Origin: Nanogingivalis sp963545035
Lineage (GTDB): Bacteria; Patescibacteriota; Saccharimonadia; Saccharimonadales; Saccharimonadaceae
DNA length: 26,869 bases
Reading direction: 5' to 3'
Assembly (NCBI GenBank): GCA_963545035.1
Contig: CAUUHU010000004.1
Location: forward strand, 1-26,869
The notes beneath the pieces were generated by a model. It worked only from the letters and a program-made list of their open reading frames with translations. It ran no database searches and had not been told where the DNA came from. Below are positions 16,891-22,036 of this stretch, in pieces; the first letter of the stretch is position 1, and every line of letters starts with the position of its first letter. The position numbers and the translations under genes were made by a program.

Positions 16891-17304
16891 ATGAAAAATT
16901 TCGTAAAAACAGCTTTACTAGCTGCTGTAGCAGTATTCGCTGTTGGTGCTACAACATTCACAATCCCAGCATATGCTGCCGACTGTAAAGTTACTGGTGG
17001 TCTAAAAGCTGCCGATAGCTGTGCTAAAGGTGCTCAAGAAGAAAATGGTGGACCAACAAGTTTGTTTGATGGTGACTCACCAATCTTTACTACAGCAATT
17101 AATATCATGCTTTTCATCATCGGTATTCTTAGCGTGATTATGCTTATCTACGGTGGTATTCGATATGTTCTTTCAAGTGGTGATTCTGGTGCGGTAACAA
17201 ATGCTAAAAATACAATTATGTATGCTATTATCGGTCTTGTTATTGCTATCTTGGCTTACGCTATTGTTAACTTCGTTATTGGTTCAATTACAAATAAGAA
17301 CTAA
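16891..17304 (+). CDS. T4SS pilin-like protein, sixth of six (candidate major pilin)
   Basis: This 137-residue protein has a signal peptide (about 1-29, cut after AYA), a short outer segment with two cysteines (C32 in ADCKVT, C43 in DSCAKG), and two membrane helices (about 68-93 and 106-132) around LSSGDSGAVTNAKNTIMYAI. It has its own extended -10 promoter upstream and a strong terminator downstream. Its codons (many GCT, GTT, GGT, ACA) look more uniform than its neighbours', as in highly expressed genes. These points make it the best candidate for the main filament subunit; that is inference. An AGGAAA lies about 14 bases before the ATG, somewhat far for a ribosome site. Confidence 0.9.
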   Translation: MKNFVKTALLAAVAVFAVGATTFTIPAYAADCKVTGGLKAADSCAKGAQEENGGPTSLFDGDSPIFTTAINIMLFIIGILSVIMLIYGGIRYVLSSGDSGAVTNAKNTIMYAIIGLVIAILAYAIVNFVIGSITNKN

Positions 17305-17317
17305 GGTTGATAAAACT

Positions 17318-17350
17318 AAAAAAGAGACTTTCCTGCGAGGTCTCTTTTTT
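17318..17350 (+). terminator. Terminator of the pilin array
   Basis: Arms 17318-17328 (AAAAAAGAGAC) and 17340-17350 form an 11-bp stem followed by T-runs, 14 bases after the last pilin stop. Confidence 0.9.
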
Positions 17351-17379
17351 TATTTAACCTTAATGTCTATATATAAAAA

Positions 17380-17412
17380 TAAAAATCTCGAACGGTTAAT
17401 TCGAGATTTTTA
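17380..17412. terminator. Bidirectional terminator, mainly for hsp20
   Basis: A perfect 13-bp inverted repeat (17380-17392 with 17400-17412) has A-runs and T-runs at its ends. It lies just beyond the stop of the minus-strand hsp20 gene and also backs up the pilin terminator. Confidence 0.88.
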
Positions 17413-17415
17413 GAA

Positions 17416-17883
17416 TTATAGAACTTTAATTCGTGTTGCTTGAGTTTTTAGCTTTGTAAAGCTAATTGTTAGAATTCCATCTTTCAACATTGCTTCAACT
17501 TCATCTTCCTTGATTGGAACTGGAAGTGTTAATGTTCGACTAAATTCTCCCCAGTAACATTCTTGAGCATGATGAGCGATAATTCCCTCTTGATCTCCAG
17601 GATTTAAGCTGCCGCTAATTGTCAAAGTTCCGTCTGAAAGTGAGACGTCCAAATCGTTTTTATTTACACCTGCAGTTCGCGCTTTAACAAAAAGTTTATC
17701 TTCTGTTTCGTAAACATCAACAGCAAGCTGACCTGGAAGCTCATTCTCTTCTTCAGCCATTTCAATTTGTTCAGATTCTGTGAAAGCTTCGTCTTTTGAA
17801 GTTTCCATTAGATCATCACCAAAGTTGAAAGCAGCTTCGAGCTCATCATTCAAAAAGCTGTCATCATTTTGTCTTCTAGCCAT
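17416..17883 (-). CDS. Small heat-shock protein, Hsp20/alpha-crystallin family
   Basis: Such proteins form oligomers that hold unfolding proteins until other chaperones act. The 155-residue protein has a very acidic N-terminal arm (about 1-50), then the alpha-crystallin domain starting at PGQLAVDVYETEDKLFVKA (about 50-68) and containing the DLDVSLSDGTLTISG strand pair. The conserved MLKDGILTISF motif (about 134-144) is near the end. The C-terminal IKVL supplies the IxI/V-type anchor used in oligomer assembly. GGAGG lies five bases before the ATG. Its promoter overlaps that of the divergent comF gene. I see no CIRCE-type inverted repeat in the short upstream region. Confidence 0.93.
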   Translation of the reverse strand: MARRQNDDSFLNDELEAAFNFGDDLMETSKDEAFTESEQIEMAEEENELPGQLAVDVYETEDKLFVKARTAGVNKNDLDVSLSDGTLTISGSLNPGDQEGIIAHHAQECYWGEFSRTLTLPVPIKEDEVEAMLKDGILTISFTKLKTQATRIKVL

Positions 17884-17921
17884 TTTTCCTCCACATTAAT
17901 TACTAAATAGGCTTAATTTAC

Positions 17922-17950
17922 TTTATTATACCGCACTTTTGCTGTATAAT
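17922..17950 (+). promoter_or_regulatory. Probable comF promoter
   Basis: TTTATT, a 17-bp spacer and a perfect TATAAT (17945-17950) precede comF. The -10 overlaps the -35 of the divergent hsp20 promoter. Confidence 0.55.
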
Positions 17951-17953
17951 CAA
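17925..17953 (-). promoter_or_regulatory. hsp20 promoter
   Basis: On the minus strand TTGATT (17953-17948), a 17-bp spacer and TATAAT (17930-17925) form a good sigma-70 promoter that occupies almost the same bases as the comF promoter on the other strand. Confidence 0.7.
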
Positions 17954-17972
17954 GGGGTAGAAACGATTTTTT

Positions 17973-18626
17973 ATGAAGAAAAGCATATACGAAATAGTTT
18001 TAGATTCATTTGCGCCTGAAAGGTGTTATTTTTGTGGAAAACTTAGTAATCCTATTTGTGAAAAGTGCTTTGATAGCTATTGTGAATTTGGAAAAATATT
18101 TTCGAAACCAAATTCTGTGATTTCGAGAGAGTTCTATCTTTCGGAGCGTTCTGGTGAGCTTCAAAAGATGGTCGATGAATTTAAGCTCCAGAGTAAGCGG
18201 CAAAATTGTCAATCTCTAGCACGGCTTTTTGCTAACTTCTTACTTTCGAAAGAAGTTTTTCTTCAGAATCGTGATAGAATAGTTTTAATTCCCGTCCCGA
18301 CGCTTTCAAGCCATGTTCGTGAGCGTGGGTTTGATCATACTGAAATGCTAGCGAAATATCTTTCAGATATGCTTAATATCCAAAAAATACAAAATATCCA
18401 AAAAATCGAAAAAACTTCACAACGAGGTGCAGACTTTAAAACTCGTCAAATTCAAGCTAAAAAATCTTATAAATTTATCGGCGAGGGGCTTTCGCAAGAT
18501 AAAATTTACGTTATTCTTGACGACATTCGAACAACTGGCGCAACTTTAAACTCAATCGCGGAAATTCTGCAGAAAAATGGAGCGAGAAAAATTTGGGCAT
18601 TTTATCTACTTCAACAAGAAAAATAA
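17973..18626 (+). CDS. comF: ComF family phosphoribosyltransferase-like competence protein
   Basis: ComF acts with the ComFA helicase in DNA uptake during transformation. The 217-residue protein has an N-terminal zinc finger (C18, C21, C29, C32 in RCYFC and ICEKC), the ComF signature IPVPTLSSHVRERGFDH (106-122), and the phosphoribosyltransferase loop VILDDIRTTGATL (180-192). An in-frame duplicated hexapeptide (NIQKIQ then NIQKIE, 135-146) sits just after the signature region. The ATG at 17973 has no good ribosome site: a GGGG lies about 15 bases upstream. The family is clear; a role in competence is inferred from the family. Confidence 0.92.
   Translation: MKKSIYEIVLDSFAPERCYFCGKLSNPICEKCFDSYCEFGKIFSKPNSVISREFYLSERSGELQKMVDEFKLQSKRQNCQSLARLFANFLLSKEVFLQNRDRIVLIPVPTLSSHVRERGFDHTEMLAKYLSDMLNIQKIQNIQKIEKTSQRGADFKTRQIQAKKSYKFIGEGLSQDKIYVILDDIRTTGATLNSIAEILQKNGARKIWAFYLLQQEK
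18375..18410 (+). repeat. 18-bp tandem duplication inside comF
   Basis: Two adjacent 18-base units (18375-18392 and 18393-18410) are identical except near their last bases. They encode NIQKIQ and NIQKIE in frame. Confidence 0.85.
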
Positions 18627-18627
18627 C

Positions 18628-18656
18628 TTGAGCTTTTAAAAAAAGTATGGTATAAT
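18628..18656 (+). promoter_or_regulatory. Promoter of tRNA-Ser(UGA)
   Basis: TTGAGC, a 17-bp spacer and a perfect TATAAT with extended TGG end 11 bases before the tRNA. Confidence 0.75.
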
Positions 18657-18667
18657 GGTTTTCATCT

Positions 18668-18757
18668 GGAGAGGTGGCCGAGTGGTTGAAGGCACCGGTC
18701 TTGAAAACCGGCATGCGGTAAAACGTATCGAGGGTTCGAATCCCTCCTTCTCCGCCA
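18668..18757 (+). tRNA. trnS-UGA: tRNA-Ser, anticodon UGA
   Basis: The acceptor stem pairs GGAGAGG with CTTCTCC, with one G-U pair. The anticodon arm CCGGT-CTTGAAA-ACCGG gives anticodon TGA. A long variable arm follows, as expected for serine. The T arm contains GGTTCGAATCC and the CCA end is encoded. The first 26 bases are identical to the second serine tRNA at 21263. Confidence 0.97.
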
Positions 18758-18760
18758 GAA

Positions 18761-18797
18761 GATAGAATCTCACCGTTTGGTGGGGTTTTATCTTTTT
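18761..18797 (+). terminator. Terminator after tRNA-Ser(UGA)
   Basis: Arms 18761-18774 and 18779-18792 form a 14-bp stem with several G-U pairs and a 4-base loop, followed by five T. Confidence 0.85.
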
Positions 18798-18804
18798 GTA
18801 TTTT

Positions 18805-18833
18805 TTGTAAAATTAAATAGCTTATGCTATAAT
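18805..18833 (+). promoter_or_regulatory. Promoter of the membrane-protein gene at 18843
   Basis: TTGTAA, a 17-bp spacer and a perfect TATAAT with extended TGC lie only nine bases before the ATG. The message would have at most about three leader bases. Confidence 0.75.
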
Positions 18834-18842
18834 AAAAATATT

Positions 18843-19499
18843 ATGAATTTTGATAACGAGAATCAAAGCAGCACCCCTCGCGTGACTGGATTACCTGAAT
18901 CACAGTTTCAAACTCCAAGTTCAGGTCATTTCATGGCTGAAAATACAGACCGCAGCTACGAAAATGAGTCTTTCCAGACACAAGAATATAGGACTGTTGA
19001 AAATAATGAGATGCGGAATCCCGATGATATAACCGAAGAAAAAGAGATTGCAAATTGGCAAGCTCAAGATTTAATTATTGGTGATAAGAATGAAGTTTGG
19101 TATTTGCTCTTTTTTATAGCTAGCTTATTATTATGCGGATTTGCAATTTGGGCTCAAAGCTGGACTTTTCTTGCATTAATAATTGTATCTTCGATTGGAA
19201 TTCTTGTTCTTCGAAAATCTGATCGTTCACAAATTATCTCATATAGTCTTTCGAATCATGGAATCTATATGGGTAGCACTTTTCATGCATATGATGAGTT
19301 TCGCGCTTTTGGTGTACGTAAAGAAAGCTCGGCATATTCGATTGTGTTTCTGCCTAAAAAACGTTTTGCACCAAGTACTGTAATCTACTTCCCTAAAGAC
19401 CATGGTGAAAAAATTACTGATATTATCGGTGCACGCCTACCTATGGAAGAAGTTAAATTCGATCTTATCGATAAGATTATTCGGAAAATAAAACTTTAA
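18843..19499 (+). CDS. Membrane protein of unknown function
   Basis: I do not recognise the family with certainty. The protein of 218 residues has a long polar, Gln/Asn/Glu-rich N-terminus (about 1-75), two closely spaced membrane helices (about 86-105 and 106-125), and a C-terminal cytoplasmic domain of about 90 residues rich in beta strands (ISYSLSNHGIYMGSTFHAYDEF onward in pattern), ending in a basic IIRKIKL. The arrangement of two helices plus a small beta domain suggests a PH-like membrane protein, which is inference only. The start is ATG 18843, because the promoter ends nine bases upstream; a longer frame from 18777 would begin inside the tRNA terminator. It stands alone between two tRNA genes. 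Confidence 0.85.
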   Translation: MNFDNENQSSTPRVTGLPESQFQTPSSGHFMAENTDRSYENESFQTQEYRTVENNEMRNPDDITEEKEIANWQAQDLIIGDKNEVWYLLFFIASLLLCGFAIWAQSWTFLALIIVSSIGILVLRKSDRSQIISYSLSNHGIYMGSTFHAYDEFRAFGVRKESSAYSIVFLPKKRFAPSTVIYFPKDHGEKITDIIGARLPMEEVKFDLIDKIIRKIKL

Positions 19500-19502
19500 T
19501 TC

Positions 19503-19531
19503 TTGCAAAAATATAAAAAATATGCTAGAAT
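19503..19531 (+). promoter_or_regulatory. Promoter of tRNA-Arg(GCG)
   Basis: TTGCAA, a 17-bp spacer and TAGAAT with extended TGC start right after the preceding stop codon. The predicted start near 19538 leaves a leader of about 50 bases before the tRNA. Confidence 0.7.
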
Positions 19532-19568
19532 TAAAAAGTCCATTAGCGTGGAAGAACTTCAAAAGTTA

Positions 19569-19584
19569 GCTACTGAAAAGTAGC
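19569..19584 (+). other. Hairpin with GAAA tetraloop in the tRNA-Arg leader
   Basis: GCTACT, GAAA and AGTAGC form a perfect 6-bp stem with a GNRA loop, ending four bases before the tRNA. It may protect or mark the precursor for 5' processing; that is inference. Confidence 0.5.
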
Positions 19585-19588
19585 ATAT

Positions 19589-19665
19589 GCACCTGTAGCT
19601 CAGCTGGATAGAGCGTTGGCTTGCGGAGCCAAAGGTCGTAAGTTCGAATCTTGCCAGGTGTACCA
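19589..19665 (+). tRNA. trnR-GCG: tRNA-Arg, anticodon GCG
   Basis: The acceptor stem pairs GCACCTG with CAGGTGT. The anticodon arm TTGGC-TTGCGGA-GCCAA gives anticodon GCG. The D loop has GGA, so A20, the arginine identity base, is present. The T arm has AGTTCGAATC and CCA is encoded. Most bacteria use ACG (edited to ICG) here, so GCG is unusual. Confidence 0.95.
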
Positions 19666-19667
19666 TA

Positions 19668-19699
19668 GAAAAAGCATCAGAGTAATCTGGTGTTTTTTC
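19668..19699 (+). terminator. Terminator after tRNA-Arg
   Basis: CATCAGA (19675-19681) pairs with TCTGGTG (19686-19692) around GTAA, with one G-U pair. Flanking A and T runs extend the stem and supply the T-tail. Confidence 0.82.
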
Positions 19700-19716
19700 T
19701 ATTTTGGTAGTATAAT
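19688..19716 (+). promoter_or_regulatory. Probable promoter of the deacetylase gene
   Basis: A perfect TATAAT (19711-19716) ends six bases before the ATG at 19723, so transcription would start on or next to the start codon. The -35 (TGGTGT at 17 bp) is poor and falls within the tRNA terminator. Confidence 0.5.
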
Positions 19717-19722
19717 AAACTT

Positions 19723-21222
19723 ATGGTTAAAAAGATGAGTGAAAGATATCAGAAACTGATTAAGGACAGTCAGAAAAATCGTAAAATTTTGATTTTTTCT
19801 GCGTTGATAGTTCTAATCCTCATGGTCGTTTCTTATTGTACTTTTTACATGATTAGTAAAAATAATCAGCAAAAATCTACTCCTCAGGATGAAAACTCTC
19901 AAGAAGTTTCGAAGTATTATTTTAAAGATTCGAAATATGAAGGAATAGCTTCGAAATTTATTGAAAGAAAAACTAAAAAAGAAGAAGCTTCTTTGGAAAT
20001 CCCGGTAACAAAAAATTCGAAAATCAATGATTTCATCAATAAAAAAGTTAAAGAAATTGACGATACTTTTCGTGCAGATGCTAAAAAAACGTTTTTCGAC
20101 AAGCCTGCAACCGAAAAAATGAGTTATCAAGTTTATTATAATCAAGACAATCTTCTTTCGCTAGTTCTTTCAGTTAAACAAGATACTCATGGAGCAAACT
20201 TAGTTGATGAAAATCTTTTTTGGACTTTTGATAAAAACAGTGGCGACATTATAAAGTTAAGTAGTTTCTTGACTGATAAAGATAAATTTAAGCCAAAAGT
20301 TTTAGAAATTTTTAAAAATAAAGTTTTTGAATTTTTAAAGAGCAAGAATTTAGAATATTCGAAAGATATTTTAGACGAATTGACTTTTGATAATCTTGAG
20401 AATTTTATTATTTTAGATAAGCAAACTATTGATTTTCCTTTTTCTCGATCGGATATTTTGCCGTCTAGCTATGGCGATGTTCAGATTCAGCTAAAAATTA
20501 GTGAAATTTACGAATTTCTACAAAATGATTTTGCGCGTAAAACTTTTGATGTTCCAGAGCCGCCAAAACCTAAAGCGGTAACTCCAAAGCCAGTAACACA
20601 ATCCGCTCCAGTTGTTTCAGGTAATTGCCTAAATTGTATTGCTATCACTTTTGATGACGGCCCAGGAATCTATACCGATCGACTTTTGGGATATTTGCAA
20701 AATTATAACGCAAAAGCAACCTTCTTTATGATTGGCCCTAACGCTCAACGATATTCGGGGGTGGCTCGTCGTGTTTTCGAAAATGGCCACCAGATAGGAA
20801 ATCACACATGGTCGCACCCTTCATTAACTAGCTTATCTGACGCGCAAGTTCAAAATGAAATTTCATCTACAAATAACGTGTTGCAAAGTATAACAGGTGT
20901 TCGACCGCAAGCTCTCCGCCCTCCTTATGGAGCAACAAATTCTCGAGTTCAAGCTGATGTGGCTGCTCTCGGCATGGCTTCTGTCTTATGGTCGGTAGAT
21001 ACTCGCGACTGGGCGGATAGAAATTCGGCGGTGGTTTGTAATCGTGCGGTTTCGAACGCTCGTTCAGGCTCAATTATCTTATTGCACGATATTCATCCAA
21101 CTTCAGTTGATGCTGTTCCATGCATTTTACAAAACCTAACATCTCGCGGATTTCGTTTTGTAACGGTTAGTCAACTTTTGGGCGGATTGCAGGCTGGCCA
21201 GATCTATTATTCCGGAAAATAG
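19723..21222 (+). CDS. Membrane-anchored polysaccharide deacetylase (PdaC-like)
   Basis: NodB-type deacetylases remove acetyl groups from wall sugars and often confer lysozyme resistance. The 499-residue protein has a basic start, one membrane helix (about 22-44), an outer domain (about 60-275) resembling the RsiV/PdaC N-terminal domain (pattern VYYNQDNLLSLVLSVKQDTHG), a Pro-rich linker (278-297) and a NodB domain (about 303-490). Catalytic motifs are complete: TFDDGP (309-314), HTWSH (361-365), RPPYG (399-403), DTRDW (426-430) and LLHD (453-456). The ATG 19723 has no Shine-Dalgarno but has TATAAT six bases upstream. Two cysteine pairs (302/305 and 439/467) may stabilise the domain. It could protect the cell's own wall or modify a partner's; the sequence does not say which. 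Confidence 0.92.
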   Translation: MVKKMSERYQKLIKDSQKNRKILIFSALIVLILMVVSYCTFYMISKNNQQKSTPQDENSQEVSKYYFKDSKYEGIASKFIERKTKKEEASLEIPVTKNSKINDFINKKVKEIDDTFRADAKKTFFDKPATEKMSYQVYYNQDNLLSLVLSVKQDTHGANLVDENLFWTFDKNSGDIIKLSSFLTDKDKFKPKVLEIFKNKVFEFLKSKNLEYSKDILDELTFDNLENFIILDKQTIDFPFSRSDILPSSYGDVQIQLKISEIYEFLQNDFARKTFDVPEPPKPKAVTPKPVTQSAPVVSGNCLNCIAITFDDGPGIYTDRLLGYLQNYNAKATFFMIGPNAQRYSGVARRVFENGHQIGNHTWSHPSLTSLSDAQVQNEISSTNNVLQSITGVRPQALRPPYGATNSRVQADVAALGMASVLWSVDTRDWADRNSAVVCNRAVSNARSGSIILLHDIHPTSVDAVPCILQNLTSRGFRFVTVSQLLGGLQAGQIYYSGK

Positions 21223-21224
21223 TC

Positions 21225-21253
21225 TTTATTTCAATCTATAATTATGATAAAAT
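21225..21253 (+). promoter_or_regulatory. Promoter of tRNA-Ser(CGA)
   Basis: TTTATT, a 17-bp spacer and TAAAAT with extended TATGA end nine bases before the tRNA. Confidence 0.6.
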
Positions 21254-21262
21254 AGGAATATT

Positions 21263-21352
21263 GGAGAGGTGGCCGAGTGGTTGAAGGCGCACGACTCGAA
21301 ATCGTGTATGCGGGCAACCGTATCGGGGGTTCGAATCCCCCCTTCTCCGCCA
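21263..21352 (+). tRNA. trnS-CGA: tRNA-Ser, anticodon CGA
   Basis: The acceptor stem pairs GGAGAGG with CTTCTCC. The anticodon arm CACGA-CTCGAAA-TCGTG gives anticodon CGA. It has a long variable arm and an encoded CCA end. It reads TCG, a serine codon that appears often in the host genes. Confidence 0.97.
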
Positions 21353-21359
21353 CGAAAGT

Positions 21360-21382
21360 AGCTCGCGTTTGCGGGCTTTTTT
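21360..21382 (+). terminator. Terminator after tRNA-Ser(CGA)
   Basis: AGCTCGC and GCGGGCT form a 7-bp stem with one G-U pair, followed by six T. Confidence 0.82.
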
Positions 21383-21390
21383 CGTATTTG

Positions 21391-21419
21391 TTGACATTAG
21401 CTTTAGATTCTGCTATAAT
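21391..21419 (+). promoter_or_regulatory. Fully consensus promoter of the small membrane-protein gene
   Basis: Perfect TTGACA, a 17-bp spacer and perfect TATAAT with extended TGC. It is the strongest-looking promoter in the window. Confidence 0.85.
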
Positions 21420-21454
21420 ATAAAAATAGTTCTTTTAGAAATGAGGTTAGAAAA

Positions 21455-21847
21455 ATGAAAAAGATGTTTTTTCAATTTACTTCCGTTTATGCGCTTTCAC
21501 TAATTGTTGCAATGTTATTGTTAATTTTTAAATCAAGAATTCCAGAAGGTGACTATCTTGTAACACGACTTTTACTTTTTGGATGCAGCGTATTGACGGG
21601 TGCGTTATTTTTTACCCCAAGATTTATAGTAGGGTTATTAAAGAAGATTTCTAAGAATAGTGTTGCTGACCCTGATAAAATTCCAGGAGGCTCAATATCT
21701 TGGCTATGCATTGTTTTATCTGTTTTTATTCTAGATGTATTTTTCGGATTGACTTTGTTGATCCCTATAGCTACTATTATACAATCTAGTTATATTTTAT
21801 ATGTTCTTGTTAGAAATTATAAAATTTTAATAGAATCAGAAGAATAA
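21455..21847 (+). CDS. Small four-helix membrane protein, unknown
   Basis: I do not recognise the family. The 130-residue protein has four predicted membrane helices (about 8-26, 36-62, 82-99 and 100-122), a basic loop between helices 2 and 3 (KKISKN) and an acidic end (ESEE). GAGG lies about nine bases before the ATG. It has its own consensus promoter and its own terminator, so it is transcribed alone and probably strongly. It sits between tRNA-Ser(CGA) and the restriction gene. Its frame contains no TTCGAA, which is common in host genes, so it may belong to the same acquired segment; the gene is too short to decide. Confidence 0.75.
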   Translation: MKKMFFQFTSVYALSLIVAMLLLIFKSRIPEGDYLVTRLLLFGCSVLTGALFFTPRFIVGLLKKISKNSVADPDKIPGGSISWLCIVLSVFILDVFFGLTLLIPIATIIQSSYILYVLVRNYKILIESEE

Positions 21848-21855
21848 CCTCTCTA

Positions 21856-21879
21856 AGTCAGCAGAAGCTGGCTTTTTTT
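21856..21879 (+). terminator. Terminator of the small membrane-protein gene
   Basis: AGTCAGC, AGAA and GCTGGCT form a 7-bp stem with one G-U pair, followed by a run of T. Confidence 0.85.
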
Positions 21880-22036
21880 ATTTTCGAAAAATAAAAAACC
21901 GCTATTTTTCTAATTCCGAGAATGTATTTGAAATAAAAAAGAATGCTGATAAATCAACATTCTTTTTATGTTCGCTTTAATAAACATTATAAAATTTGTC
22001 TATTTAGCTGCCAAAAAGCTACCAAAAATAAAAGCT
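21880..22036. other. AT-rich gap between convergent genes
   Basis: I see no gene here. The gap contains the terminator at 21936-21967. A near-perfect AT palindrome (about 21876-21898) starts within the terminator tail of the preceding gene. No convincing coding frame or attachment site is seen. Confidence 0.6.
21936..21967. terminator. Terminator of the restriction gene (works on both strands)
   Basis: AAAAAGAATG (21936-21945) pairs with CATTCTTTTT (21958-21967), and an inner TGAT/ATCA stem continues after a mismatch. It lies about 70 bp beyond the minus-strand stop at 22037. Confidence 0.8.

Noticed and set aside
1914..17304. Reading the T4SS region as an integrated conjugative element
   Set aside because: No integrase, relaxase, coupling protein or flanking repeats are visible, and TTCGAA is present through most of its genes as in the housekeeping genes.
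18777..18842. Longer start for the membrane protein at 18843
   Set aside because: It begins in the tRNA terminator and would span the promoter.
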